In this document: piece by piece, positions 52,624-62,035 of the stretch
Layout: each line of letters opens with the position of its first letter
Numbering within the stretch: position 1 is the stretch's first letter
Assembly (NCBI GenBank): GCA_030427085.1
Contig: JAUHXH010000002.1
Coordinates: forward strand, 744,001-808,000
Origin: Gammaproteobacteria bacterium
Lineage (GTDB): Bacteria > Pseudomonadota > Gammaproteobacteria > Pseudomonadales > Halieaceae
DNA: 64,000 nt
Reading direction: 5' to 3'
Translations under genes and position numbers: made by a program
Notes under the pieces: model-generated
Databases searched by the model: none
Told to the model about the DNA's origin: nothing
The model's input: only the letters and a program-made list of their open reading frames with translations

Positions 52624-52651
52624 AAAAGGGGAAGTCTTGCTTCCCCTTTTT
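52624..52651 (+). terminator. Intrinsic terminator between receptor and sapC
   Basis: AAAAGGGGAAG (52624-52634) pairs perfectly with CTTCCCCTTTT (52640-52650) around a TCTTG loop, followed by a T. No separate nag operator was seen before sapC, so partial read-through is the likely source of downstream mRNA. Confidence 0.75.
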
Positions 52652-52742
52652 GTTCACTTGATCTAAGGTCTGGGCTCGCGTCGGGGGCTACTCCGCGCGA
52701 CCCTTTCTCACCAAGCAATAACGATTTCCCGGGAAGACCTTT

Positions 52743-53456
52743 ATGTCCAGACCTGTCCCTCTGACACCTGAAGCCCATGGCAAACTGCGCGTTCGCCCTG
52801 GTATTAACACCGCACGCCTGGAAGGCCAGCAATTACTGCCCGTGGTGGTGCACGAATTCCATTTGGCGGGCAGCGATACCCCGATCCTGTTCGTCAAGAA
52901 CTCCGAAACCGGACAGTTTGAAACGGTGGCCCTGTTGGGGCTGTCGCAGCAAGAAAACCTGATGATTGACGGTGGTCGCTGGCAGGGCAACTACGTGCCC
53001 GGCGTGATTCGCAGTGATCCCTTCCGCCTGATCAGTACCAGCGCCGACGACGAGAATGTTGTGCTGGGTATCGATCCCGAATCTCCCCTGTTGGGAGAAG
53101 AAGGTGAAGCGCTGTTCGATGACAAAGGCGAAATCACCGATTTCCTGAAAGGCCGCCGCGATGCGCTGGTGAGCTATATCGAGCACGGCAATATCACCCG
53201 CGCCTTTACCGCCCGTCTGGTGGAACTGGATTTGCTGGCCCATCGTGAATTGACGCTGGACCTCGACGGTAAAAAATCCACTGTCAGTGGCATGTACCTC
53301 GTTGACGAAGAGAAGCTCAACAAACTCGATGACGAGACCCTGCTGGAGCTGCAAAAACGCGGCTTCCTGCGCGCTATCTACGCTCACTTTATGTCTCTTA
53401 ACCGCATCCACGGGCTGGCACGCCTGAAGATCGCGGGAGATCGCGGCGAGGGCTGA
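52743..53456 (+). CDS. SapC family protein
   Basis: A 237-residue cytosolic-looking protein, in the frame of the ATG at 52743. NTARLEGQQLLPVVVHEFHLAGSDTPILFVKN and YVPGVIRSDPFRLI are SapC-family patterns (the name comes from a Campylobacter S-layer locus, but the biochemical role is not known). The family is repeatedly found beside TonB-dependent receptors and tryptophan-halogenase-like genes, the arrangement seen here. The stop and the next start share bases (TGATG). Confidence 0.88.
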   Translation: MSRPVPLTPEAHGKLRVRPGINTARLEGQQLLPVVVHEFHLAGSDTPILFVKNSETGQFETVALLGLSQQENLMIDGGRWQGNYVPGVIRSDPFRLISTSADDENVVLGIDPESPLLGEEGEALFDDKGEITDFLKGRRDALVSYIEHGNITRAFTARLVELDLLAHRELTLDLDGKKSTVSGMYLVDEEKLNKLDDETLLELQKRGFLRAIYAHFMSLNRIHGLARLKIAGDRGEG

Positions 53457-55027
53457 TGAGCACGGCGGGCCAGAACGACGGGGCGATTCGCGAAGTCCTG
53501 GTCGTCGGCGGCGGTACAGCCGGTTGGCTGACCGCCTGTCACCTGGCCCGCAAACTGCGCCCCACCGAACCCGGTGGCGTGCGCGTCCGGTTGGTGGAGT
53601 CGCCGGACATTCCCACTATTGGCGTAGGGGAGGGCACTGTCCCCGCGGTTCGCCAGAGCCTGCAGTATCTGGGTATCAGCGAAACCGAGTTCATTCGGGA
53701 ATGCGACGCTACCTTCAAGCAAAGCATCAAGTTCTGTGGTTGGATGCAGGACGCGTCCCACTACTATCACCACGTATTCGATTATCCCCAGCGTGATCCG
53801 CTGGACCTGACACCCTACTGGTTGATGGGGCAGGCCGGTGAGCGTAGCTATGCGGAAACGGTGGGTATTCAGGCGGCGATGTGCGATGCCGGCCTGGCAC
53901 CCAAGCAGATCACCCAGCCCGAATTTGCCGGGGTTACCAATTACGCCTATCACCTGGACGCCGGCAAGTTCTCTGCGCTCCTCACGCGCCATGCAACGCA
54001 AAAGTTGGGCGTGGAGCTTATCAAGGCCAATGTAGAGCAGGTACACCTGACGCCTGCAGGCGATATCGACCGCCTGAGCACGGATCGCTGCGGCGATCTT
54101 CACGCTGACTTCTATGTGGATTGCAGTGGGTTTTCTTCACTGTTGCTCGGCCAGGCGCTGGAAGTGCCATTCATTGATCGCAGCGATGTGTTGTTGGCGG
54201 ACCACGCGCTGGCGGTGCAAGTCCCTTACCCGGAAGAGAATAGCCCCATTCCCTGTGAAACCCTTGCTACCGCCTTGCCCGGTGGCTGGGTGTGGGACAT
54301 TGGCCTGGTGAGTCGGCGGGGTACGGGTTATGTCTATTCTTCCAACCACATATCACACGAACAGGCGGAACAGCAGTTGCTGGACTACCTGCGCGCCTCA
54401 CTGGGTGAGCGGGCGGAACAGTACAGCGCGCGACGCATTCCGATGAAGGTGGGCTACCGCGACAGTTTCTGGGCACGTAATTGCGCTGCCATCGGCTTGT
54501 CCCAGGGTTTTGTGGAACCGCTGGAAGCAACGGGTCTGCTGATGTTCGACGCCACGGCGCGCATGCTGGCGGAGCAGTTTCCGGCGCATCGGGATTTGAT
54601 GCCACTTCTGTCCGAGCGTTTCAATCACCGCGTTCGTTTTGCCTGGGAACGGGTGATCGACTTTATAAAGTTGCACTACTGCATTTCGGATCGTGATGAC
54701 AGTGAGTTCTGGCGCGATAATCGCCGCACGGAAACCATTCCGGAAACGCTGCGGGAAAACCTCGCGATCTGGCGTCACCAGCCCCCCAGTGACTACGATT
54801 TTTCCAGTCGGCTGGAGATATTTAATTTAGAAAACTACCTCTATGTGCTGTACGGGATGAATTTCCCCACGCAGATGGATGCCATTGGCTATCGCTATGG
54901 GCAGCCGGCTGATGCCTTGAAGTCGGCGCAGCGAATCGCTCAATCTGCGGCACAGGCCGGCGAGCACCTGCTGAGCCACCGGGAACTCATTCAACGCATC
55001 CATCAATACGGCCTGCAGCCCATCTAA
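53456..55027 (+). CDS. Tryptophan-halogenase-family flavoprotein (copy 1)
   Basis: A 523-residue protein. LVVGGGTAGWLTA (residues 15-27) is the FAD-binding GxGxxG site and GVGEGTVP the next conserved block. TFKQSIKF contains Lys88 at the position of the catalytic Lys of flavin-dependent halogenases. The WxWxIP motif reads WVWDIG, losing the Pro. FVEPLEATG corresponds to the FAD/substrate communication strap, with Ala where PrnA has Ser. Family members halogenate tryptophan or other aromatics with reduced flavin; this lineage is linked to receptors and has no defined natural substrate. Overlapping start and a 21-base gap to copy 2 show an operon. Confidence 0.85.
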   Translation: MSTAGQNDGAIREVLVVGGGTAGWLTACHLARKLRPTEPGGVRVRLVESPDIPTIGVGEGTVPAVRQSLQYLGISETEFIRECDATFKQSIKFCGWMQDASHYYHHVFDYPQRDPLDLTPYWLMGQAGERSYAETVGIQAAMCDAGLAPKQITQPEFAGVTNYAYHLDAGKFSALLTRHATQKLGVELIKANVEQVHLTPAGDIDRLSTDRCGDLHADFYVDCSGFSSLLLGQALEVPFIDRSDVLLADHALAVQVPYPEENSPIPCETLATALPGGWVWDIGLVSRRGTGYVYSSNHISHEQAEQQLLDYLRASLGERAEQYSARRIPMKVGYRDSFWARNCAAIGLSQGFVEPLEATGLLMFDATARMLAEQFPAHRDLMPLLSERFNHRVRFAWERVIDFIKLHYCISDRDDSEFWRDNRRTETIPETLRENLAIWRHQPPSDYDFSSRLEIFNLENYLYVLYGMNFPTQMDAIGYRYGQPADALKSAQRIAQSAAQAGEHLLSHRELIQRIHQYGLQPI

Positions 55028-55048
55028 GAGAGTGGGCGGAGAATAACT

Positions 55049-56563
55049 ATGGAACAGGCGGCTTCACGCACCATCACCATCGTCGGCGGCGGATCCGCTG
55101 GCTGGATGACGGCCCTCTACCTGAACAAGGTATTTAACGACGGTGTGCGGAACTATCAGCTACGGGTCATCGAGAGCCCGGATATTGGCATTATCGGTGT
55201 TGGGGAGTCCACGGTACACAGCGTGCGCTTCTTTCTCGCCGCGATGGGGCTCGACGAGCAGGAAATGCTGCGGGAAGTGCACGGCGCGCTGAAGCTGGGC
55301 ATCTTGTTTCGCAACTGGATGAAACCGGTAGACGGCAAAACCCACGAGTACTTCCACCCCTTCGAGCATCAGCGTCTTGGCGCCGGGTTGGATATCAACT
55401 CCCTGTGGTTTGCTGCGGGTCGCCAACACAGTGAACGCTACGATGAAGGGGCCAGTCTTAGTGCTGCCCTGATGGCCGCAGCGCATGCGCCGAAAGGCCC
55501 CGGGTCGCGTCCCTATCAGGGCGTGGTGCCCTACGGCTACCACATTGACGCGACGTTGATGGCGCGATTCCTGCGACGCAAGGCGGTGGAGGCAGGCGTG
55601 GAACATATCGAAGCCACGGTTGAACAAGTACGGGTGGCCAACGGGGAGATTGCCGCGGTAGAAACCACCGCGGGAGAATTCACTTCCGACTTTTTCATCG
55701 ATTGCACCGGCTTCCGCGGCATGCTGATTGACGCCTTGCGCGAGGACAACTGGGAGTCCTTCGAAACGGCGCTACCGTGCAATCGCGCCGTTGCGATTCA
55801 GCGCGAACTGGAGCCCGGTGAAGCGCCCAAACCCTACACCCGTTCAACTGCGCTCAGTAACGGCTGGGCCTGGCAGATCGATCTGGTGAACCGTCAGGGT
55901 ACGGGCTACGTGTATGACGGTGCCCGCCTGAGTCGTGACGAAGCGGAGCAGGAATTACGCGACTTCCTGGGCCCCCAGTCGGAAGTGCTCAAGTGTAACC
56001 ACCTGAGTATGAAGGTGGGGTGCCGGCGAGAGTTCTGGGTGGGTAATTGTGTGTCGATTGGGCTGGCGGGCGGCTTCATCGAACCGCTGGAGTCCACGGG
56101 CTTGCATTTAATCAACCTTGGTGCCGGCTTGCTCGCTACCCATCAACCCGAGCGTGTGGTGAGTCAGTCTATCCGCGATTCCTACAACCGCCTGATGGTC
56201 GGCTTTTACCAGGACTTGAAGCAGTTCATCGTGCTCCACTACTGCCTGAGCAATCGTGACGACTCAGAATTCTGGCGTGCCGCCCCGGCAACGGTGGAGG
56301 AAGTGCCGTGGTTGAAGAGCCAGTTGGAAATCTGGCGCCACAAGGTGTGCGAGTTCCACGATCTGGCGGGAAGTTTCTCCACGACCTTCTCCGATGAAAA
56401 TTACCGTTACATTCTGTATGGAATGCAACACTATCCCGAGGTGCGAGCGCAGGTGGAAGCGACTCAGGCGGAACAGGTGTTTGGCGAACTCGCCCGGCGA
56501 CAGGAACAGGCCCTGCAGCAAACCAGTCCTCACGGCGATTATCTGCGGCAATTAAATTTATGA
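55049..56563 (+). CDS. Tryptophan-halogenase-family flavoprotein (copy 2)
   Basis: A 504-residue paralogue of the upstream gene, but well diverged. ITIVGGGSAGWMTALYL (residues 9-25) binds FAD; GVGESTVH follows; ALKLGILFRNW has Lys82 at the catalytic position. The WxWxIP motif reads WAWQID, again without Pro. FIEPLESTGLHL keeps the Ser that copy 1 lacks. A flavin reductase would be needed and none is encoded nearby. The stop overlaps the start of the GH20 gene (ATGA). Substrate unknown. Confidence 0.85.
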   Translation: MEQAASRTITIVGGGSAGWMTALYLNKVFNDGVRNYQLRVIESPDIGIIGVGESTVHSVRFFLAAMGLDEQEMLREVHGALKLGILFRNWMKPVDGKTHEYFHPFEHQRLGAGLDINSLWFAAGRQHSERYDEGASLSAALMAAAHAPKGPGSRPYQGVVPYGYHIDATLMARFLRRKAVEAGVEHIEATVEQVRVANGEIAAVETTAGEFTSDFFIDCTGFRGMLIDALREDNWESFETALPCNRAVAIQRELEPGEAPKPYTRSTALSNGWAWQIDLVNRQGTGYVYDGARLSRDEAEQELRDFLGPQSEVLKCNHLSMKVGCRREFWVGNCVSIGLAGGFIEPLESTGLHLINLGAGLLATHQPERVVSQSIRDSYNRLMVGFYQDLKQFIVLHYCLSNRDDSEFWRAAPATVEEVPWLKSQLEIWRHKVCEFHDLAGSFSTTFSDENYRYILYGMQHYPEVRAQVEATQAEQVFGELARRQEQALQQTSPHGDYLRQLNL

Positions 56564-58842
56564 AGCGAATGCAATGGAAGGCGCTGATACTTTCAGCGTC
56601 GGTTTACCTGTTCACTCATGGCGTTTATGCCGAGCAGTCTCTACTGCCCTCAATCATTCCCTTACCGCAATCCCTGGAGCGGGTAGAGGGCGACTATCGA
56701 TTGCCGCAATCGTTCGTTACCCGCACAACGGGCGGTGCAGTGGAAGTCGCTGACCTGTGGTCTGATTATGTCAAAGAGTTGGGCTTGGTCACTGACGTAC
56801 AGTCTGATCGGGCGAGCGCTAATGTTGAATTCACGATAGATGCGAAGCTGCCGGCCGCCAGCTATCAGCTCAGTATTAACAATACCGGCGTAGAGCTGAT
56901 GGCCGCTGACTACGCCGGGCTGGTTTACGGTGTGCAAAGCCTGCGGCAAATCCTGTTCTCAGCGCCTCGCACGGCAAAAAGCGTCGTGCTGCCAGCGTTG
57001 AATATCGACGACGCGCCGCGCTTACCCTATCGCGGTCTGCACCTGGACGTTTCCCGCCATTTTTTTGACGTGGCATTTATCAAGTCATACATCGACCTGA
57101 TCGCCCTGTACAAAATGAACGTATTCCACTGGCACCTGACGGACGATCAGGGCTGGCGGATTGAAGTAAAAGCCTTCCCCCGCCTCACTGAAGTGGGTGC
57201 CTGGCGTGACGGCACGGTAGTGGGGCATTCCCACGGCGCCATCGCCGCATCTGATGGTGTGCGCTATGGGGGTTTCTACACTCAGGACGATATTCGGGAA
57301 GTGGTGCGCTACGCGACAGAACGTGGCATTACCGTGATACCGGAAATCGACGTGCCCGGCCATGCCTCCGCGATACTTGCAGCGTACCCCGAGCTTGGTT
57401 GTAGCGGTGAAACTGCCCGCGTGCAAAGCCATTTCGGTGTGTTTGAAGATGTGCTGTGTCCTACGCCGGAAACTTTCGCCTTCCTGGATAAGCTGATTGA
57501 GGAGGTTGCTACGCTCTTTCCCGGCCCGTATCTACACATCGGTGGCGACGAAGTCAGCAAGCGCCAGTGGCAGGACAGCGCTTTTTGTAGCGAGTTGATG
57601 CAGCGCGAAGGTCTGACTGATTATGGCGAGTTGCATGGCTGGTTCGTGAATCAAGTGGAACAGATCGTTAATCGCCACGGCAAGCGGATCATCGGTTGGG
57701 ATGAAATTCTTGATGGCGACGTGAAGCCTTCCGCCACGGTGATGTCCTGGCGTGGGATGAGCGGTGGACTGCGTGCCGCTGAACTGGGCCACGATGTGAT
57801 CATGACACCACTGGAGCATGTGTACTTCGATTTCTATCAGTCGGAATCTCTGGATGAGCCGATGGCGATTCACGGCCTCACCCGCCTGTCCGATACCTAC
57901 GCCTTCAATCCGGTGGATGACTCGCTAAACCCGGAACAGGCCGCACGTATTCGCGGTGGCCAAGGCAACGTGTGGACGGAATACCTCGATACGCCTACCG
58001 CGGTGGAGCGAGCGCTGCTGCCACGCTTGTCTGCGCTGGCGGAAGTGTTGTGGACGCCGCGAGCCTCGCAGTCTTATCCCGACTTCACAACACGCCTGCC
58101 TGCGCACGAGGCCCTGTTAACGCGATTGGGTTACACCGTCGCGGACAGCCACTACAAACCTCATGTAACGCTGGTTAAAAATGAAGGCGGGCAGGAGTTG
58201 GTAATCGAGTCCCTGTCTCCGCAGGTGGTGTTCACACTCGATGGCAGTGCACCGACGGCCGAATCAACCCGCTACAGTGGCCCGATATCGGTTACCGGTG
58301 AAGTACAACTGCGCGCGGCCTCGCTGTTACCTGACGGTCAGTTGTTGGGCGATGCGCGACTGAGCGTGTTGCAACACCTGGGCCGCGGGCAGTCGATTCA
58401 CTTCGCCGGTGAATTTGATCAGGCCTGGCAGGCGGATGCAGCAAGCCGCCTGCTGGATGGCCGTATCGCTACCGACCGCATCTTCCGCTATCCCGAATGG
58501 GTCGGCTTCGGTGAGGAAAACATTGATGTCACGGTGACATTTCAGCAACCGCAATCAGTACGGTCGGTCGCCATCGGAGTAGATGCAGGCAAGCATCGGC
58601 AGCTCCATCGGCCGACTGCCCTGACCGTGTCGGGGCAAGGGGAAAACGGTGAGTGGCACACCCTGGGCAAACTCAATCAGGCACAAATCGACGCCGCACC
58701 GGCAACGCTTCGAGTGACCTTCACTCCGCAGTCAGTGCAAGCCATCCGCATCGAAGGGGAAAATGGTAGAACGTTCTACTCCTACGAACACAAGCGGGAA
58801 GAGCGCGCCAGCCTGCGCGTGGACGAAATAATAATTCGATAG
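56560..58842 (+). CDS. Exported beta-N-acetylhexosaminidase (GH20)
   Basis: A 760-residue secreted enzyme. The signal peptide is KALILSASVYLFTHGVYA. A GH20b-like N-terminal domain (residues ~30-145) precedes the GH20 barrel: YRGLHLDVSRHFF, NVFHWHLTDDQGWRIEV, PEIDVPGHASA and HIGGDEVSK with the catalytic Asp330-Glu331 pair. After ~residue 520 come a small beta domain with the chitobiase-C-type phrase FTLDGSAPTAESTRYSG and a discoidin-like C-terminal domain. It releases terminal GlcNAc (or GalNAc) from oligosaccharides in the periplasm or outside. Operon position places it after the receptor and halogenase genes. Confidence 0.93.
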   Translation: MKRMQWKALILSASVYLFTHGVYAEQSLLPSIIPLPQSLERVEGDYRLPQSFVTRTTGGAVEVADLWSDYVKELGLVTDVQSDRASANVEFTIDAKLPAASYQLSINNTGVELMAADYAGLVYGVQSLRQILFSAPRTAKSVVLPALNIDDAPRLPYRGLHLDVSRHFFDVAFIKSYIDLIALYKMNVFHWHLTDDQGWRIEVKAFPRLTEVGAWRDGTVVGHSHGAIAASDGVRYGGFYTQDDIREVVRYATERGITVIPEIDVPGHASAILAAYPELGCSGETARVQSHFGVFEDVLCPTPETFAFLDKLIEEVATLFPGPYLHIGGDEVSKRQWQDSAFCSELMQREGLTDYGELHGWFVNQVEQIVNRHGKRIIGWDEILDGDVKPSATVMSWRGMSGGLRAAELGHDVIMTPLEHVYFDFYQSESLDEPMAIHGLTRLSDTYAFNPVDDSLNPEQAARIRGGQGNVWTEYLDTPTAVERALLPRLSALAEVLWTPRASQSYPDFTTRLPAHEALLTRLGYTVADSHYKPHVTLVKNEGGQELVIESLSPQVVFTLDGSAPTAESTRYSGPISVTGEVQLRAASLLPDGQLLGDARLSVLQHLGRGQSIHFAGEFDQAWQADAASRLLDGRIATDRIFRYPEWVGFGEENIDVTVTFQQPQSVRSVAIGVDAGKHRQLHRPTALTVSGQGENGEWHTLGKLNQAQIDAAPATLRVTFTPQSVQAIRIEGENGRTFYSYEHKREERASLRVDEIIIR

Positions 58843-58853
58843 GTAACAGTCAG

Positions 58854-60926
58854 TTGGATACAGCAAGCGTTTTGGGCGGCCTGGATTGGGCCATGATCCT
58901 GGTGTTGATCGGCTTCTCCCTCGCCGTGGGATTCCTGGTGCGCGACAGTGCCGGGCAGGGCGGACTGGACGGTTACTTCGCCGCGGGGCGCAACATGCGT
59001 TGGTGGGTGTTGGGTACCTCCATCGTCGCCACCACATTCGCTTCCGACACACCACTGGTGATCACTGGCTGGATTGCCCAGTACGGCATTGCAGGTAACT
59101 GGTTCTGGTGGAGCCAGGTGATTGCAGTGGTGGCCATGACGGTATTTTTTGCGCGCAAATGGCGCAACTCCGGTGTGGTCACCGATGTGGAAATCACTGA
59201 GTTGCGCTACGGCGGGCCGCAGGCGGCAGTGCTGCGCACAGTAAAGGCTGCGGTGAGTGCCACCTTTGTTAACTGTGTGATTCTGGGTTGGGTCTTCGCC
59301 GGCATGGCGAAAATTTCCGAACCCTTTATGGATTGGCAGGCGGTGCTGGGCCCGGCGATGTACCAGGGCTTTATCGACTGGTATCCGCAGGCGCTGCTGT
59401 TCAAGGGCGTCGACAACACCATAACTGTACTGATGCTGCTCAGTGTAACGCTGCTGTACGCCACGCTCGGCGGTTTGCGTGCGGTGATGATTACCGACCT
59501 GGTGCAATTCACGCTGGCTATGGTTATGTCTGTGCTGGTGGCCTGGCTGGCAGTGCGGCATGTGGGCGGGCTCGACAGTATGTGGTTGCAACTGGAGCAA
59601 CTCTATCCAGCGGCTGAGTCCGCAAGCTCAGAGTTCCTGCCCCACGACCGTGTGGCTGCCTTCACGCCGGCTTTCGGGGAGGGTGTAATCGGCTCGTTAG
59701 GCATTCCCTTCTCGGCCTTTGTGCTCACCATCGGTGTGCTGTGGTGGACCAACGGGGCGGTAGACGGCTCGGGTTATCTGGCGCAACGTTTGTACAGCGC
59801 GCAAGACGGCGGCCAGGCGGAGAAGGGCTCCCTGTGGTACGCCTTTGCCAATTTCCTGCTGCGCTCATGGCCCTGGGCCATTGCCGGTATCGCCGCGCTG
59901 GTGATCTATCCTCGTGCGGAAGTGGCGCAACTCGCCCATGAATTTACCGCCTGTGCCGCGGATGCGACCCAATGTACGGCGCCAATGCAGCAGTGTCTGG
60001 ACAATCGTTACCAGTGCGACATCGACGGCTTTAGCCTGCTGTACACAAGCCAGGAGACGACCGCGAACGGTACCACCTCCACGGTTTTCCTCGAAGACCG
60101 CGAGCGTGGTTATCCAGCGCTGATTCGCGATGTGCTCCCGAGCGGATTGATGGGGCTGGCGCTGGCGTCGTTGATGGCCGCTTTCATGTCCACTGTCTCG
60201 ACCCACATCAACTGGGGCGCTTCCTATGTTGCCAATGACTTTTACAAGCGCTTCGTCGCGCCTGAAGCCACCGACCGACAACTGACCTGGGTAGCGCGCA
60301 TCGCGACGGTGGGCATCGCGTTACTGTCGGCCTATGTGGCGACCCACATCGACAATATTGGCGCCATGTGGGAGCTGTACGGCGGTATGATGGCCGGCCT
60401 GGGCTTACCCCACCTGATGCGCTGGTTCTGGTGGCGCGCCAACGCGTGGACGGAAATTGCCGGCATGATTACCGGCCTGGGCTTGGCCTTTCTCAACTTC
60501 ATGGTGGGGCAAACCAGCGGCTATTTAGAGGGGCAGATGTCCATCTTCCCAACCTTCATGGCGAGCCACCCGGTTCACGTGATCAGTTGGATCTCCTTGT
60601 GCGCCGGCATCGCATCGGTCCTCGTTACCTTTTTGACCGCGCCTGTTCCGGAAGAAAAGCTGCGCGCCTTTGCCGCCCGCGTGCGACCCATGGGCGCCTG
60701 GAACGGCTATAACGAGGGCTATGACTCGGAGCGTCGACTGGGCGAGTCGCTGCTGTGGTGGCTAACCGGCACCGTCTCCGTTTATGCGGGCATGTTCGGC
60801 ATCGGTCATTTACTGCGTTTGGAAATGGCCTGGGGTATCGGCCTGATGGTGCTGTGCGCCGTCACGCTGGTTGCTACCGTCTGGGGCCTGGGGCGCATTG
60901 ATGATCACGGGGAGCAGCGGGCATGA
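58854..60926 (+). CDS. Sodium:solute symporter family transporter (TTG start)
   Basis: A 690-residue membrane protein. The frame opens with TTG at 58854, 11 bases after the GH20 stop; the first in-frame ATG (58893) would cut the first helix, so TTG is preferred. WAMILVLIGFSLAVGFLV, FFAARNMRWW-type segment (GYFAAGRNMRWWVLG), YATLGGLRAVMITDLVQF and a terminal set of helices are typical of the SSS family. A periplasmic loop carries four cysteines (CAADATQC, CLDNRYQC) before the next helices. It probably imports GlcNAc or chitobiose with Na+. The stop overlaps nagX (ATGA). Confidence 0.88.
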   Translation: MDTASVLGGLDWAMILVLIGFSLAVGFLVRDSAGQGGLDGYFAAGRNMRWWVLGTSIVATTFASDTPLVITGWIAQYGIAGNWFWWSQVIAVVAMTVFFARKWRNSGVVTDVEITELRYGGPQAAVLRTVKAAVSATFVNCVILGWVFAGMAKISEPFMDWQAVLGPAMYQGFIDWYPQALLFKGVDNTITVLMLLSVTLLYATLGGLRAVMITDLVQFTLAMVMSVLVAWLAVRHVGGLDSMWLQLEQLYPAAESASSEFLPHDRVAAFTPAFGEGVIGSLGIPFSAFVLTIGVLWWTNGAVDGSGYLAQRLYSAQDGGQAEKGSLWYAFANFLLRSWPWAIAGIAALVIYPRAEVAQLAHEFTACAADATQCTAPMQQCLDNRYQCDIDGFSLLYTSQETTANGTTSTVFLEDRERGYPALIRDVLPSGLMGLALASLMAAFMSTVSTHINWGASYVANDFYKRFVAPEATDRQLTWVARIATVGIALLSAYVATHIDNIGAMWELYGGMMAGLGLPHLMRWFWWRANAWTEIAGMITGLGLAFLNFMVGQTSGYLEGQMSIFPTFMASHPVHVISWISLCAGIASVLVTFLTAPVPEEKLRAFAARVRPMGAWNGYNEGYDSERRLGESLLWWLTGTVSVYAGMFGIGHLLRLEMAWGIGLMVLCAVTLVATVWGLGRIDDHGEQRA

Positions 60927-62026
60927 GTGCAGTGGCACAACGCTCGGTGGCACTGGATGTTTTCCGCGGCATCGCCATCGCCGGGATGATCCTGGTTAAC
61001 ACGCCGGGTTCCTGGTCCCATGTTTACAGCCCCTTGCTGCACGCGTCCTGGCACGGCTGTACGCCCACGGACCTGGTGTTCCCCTTCTTCCTGTTTGCCA
61101 CCGGTGCGGGGATGTTTTTCTCCTTCGGGCGGCAGCAATTCAGACCCAGTGCCACTTTGCTGTTGAGCGTGGCGCGCCGTTCGGCCCTGTTGGTGCTGAT
61201 CGGCATATTGCTCAACGCCTACCCCTTCACGGAATCTTTATCGCAGTGGCGTTTGCCCGGTGTGTTGCAGCGAATTGGACTCGCCTATGCCGGCGCTGCA
61301 CTGCTGGTGTTGTACTGCCCTGGCAGGCTTCGTCTTCTGGCCTGTGCTGCGCTACTGCTGTTGTACTGGTGGATGTTGTGGGCTTTCGGTGGCAGTGCGC
61401 CCTATTCACTGGAAGGGAACGTGGTGCGGCAGGTGGATCTGGCTGTGCTGGGTTCGGCCCACCTTTGGCAGGGCATGGGGTTGGCCTTTGATCCGGAGGG
61501 TATTCTCAGCACCTTGCCCGCGATTGTCAGTGTCATCGCCGGCTTTGAGGGAGCGCGCCTGTCACGTATGGGTAGCCGCTTGCGCGCTGTGGCGCTGCTG
61601 ACTTGCGCTGGAGTGGTGGCGGTGGGCCTGGGCATGTTGTGGCATCAGTGGTTGCCTATCAACAAAGCCCTTTGGACCGGGAGCTACGTGCTCTACACCA
61701 CCGGCATTTGCTGGCTGAGTCTGGCAGCACTCGCCCTGGTACTGGATGTGATCGGGCTGCGGATAGTGGGACGGCCGTTTGAAATCTACGGCACCAATCC
61801 GCTATTTATCTATATTCTGTCGATTATTGAAGCGCGTACCCTGTGGCTGATTCAGGTTAGTGATGGTGCCGGAGGCAAAACCAGTCTCTATCAGTGGTTG
61901 TATCAGCAGCTACTCGTGGTCGCCTCACCCCTCAATGCCTCGCTGATATTCGCGCTGGCACACGTGGTGTTGTTCTGGCTGTTGTCCTGGGCGCTGTATC
62001 GGCGCGGTATTGTGATTAAGCTGTGA
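60923..62026 (+). CDS. nagX: NagX-type membrane acyltransferase
   Basis: A 367-residue polytopic membrane protein. RSVALDVFRGIAIAGMILVNTPGSW opens the family's first helix, and LLHASWHGCTPTDLVFPFFLFATGAGM holds the conserved His-rich/Asp region of NagX/DUF5009 and of human heparan-alpha-glucosaminide N-acetyltransferase. PFEIYGTNPLFIYILSII is the conserved late helix. It is thought to acetylate amino sugars across the membrane, or to assist uptake, in GlcNAc clusters. It is the last gene of the NagR operon and convergent with the cytoplasmic GH20. Confidence 0.9.
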   Translation: MSAVAQRSVALDVFRGIAIAGMILVNTPGSWSHVYSPLLHASWHGCTPTDLVFPFFLFATGAGMFFSFGRQQFRPSATLLLSVARRSALLVLIGILLNAYPFTESLSQWRLPGVLQRIGLAYAGAALLVLYCPGRLRLLACAALLLLYWWMLWAFGGSAPYSLEGNVVRQVDLAVLGSAHLWQGMGLAFDPEGILSTLPAIVSVIAGFEGARLSRMGSRLRAVALLTCAGVVAVGLGMLWHQWLPINKALWTGSYVLYTTGICWLSLAALALVLDVIGLRIVGRPFEIYGTNPLFIYILSIIEARTLWLIQVSDGAGGKTSLYQWLYQQLLVVASPLNASLIFALAHVVLFWLLSWALYRRGIVIKL

Positions 62027-62035
62027 GTTAACGCG

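Noticed and set aside
51332-52657. 441-codon minus-strand open frame
   Set aside because: Antisense to the TonB-dependent receptor, which has a complete signal peptide, plug and barrel. The reverse frame has no recognisable motif.
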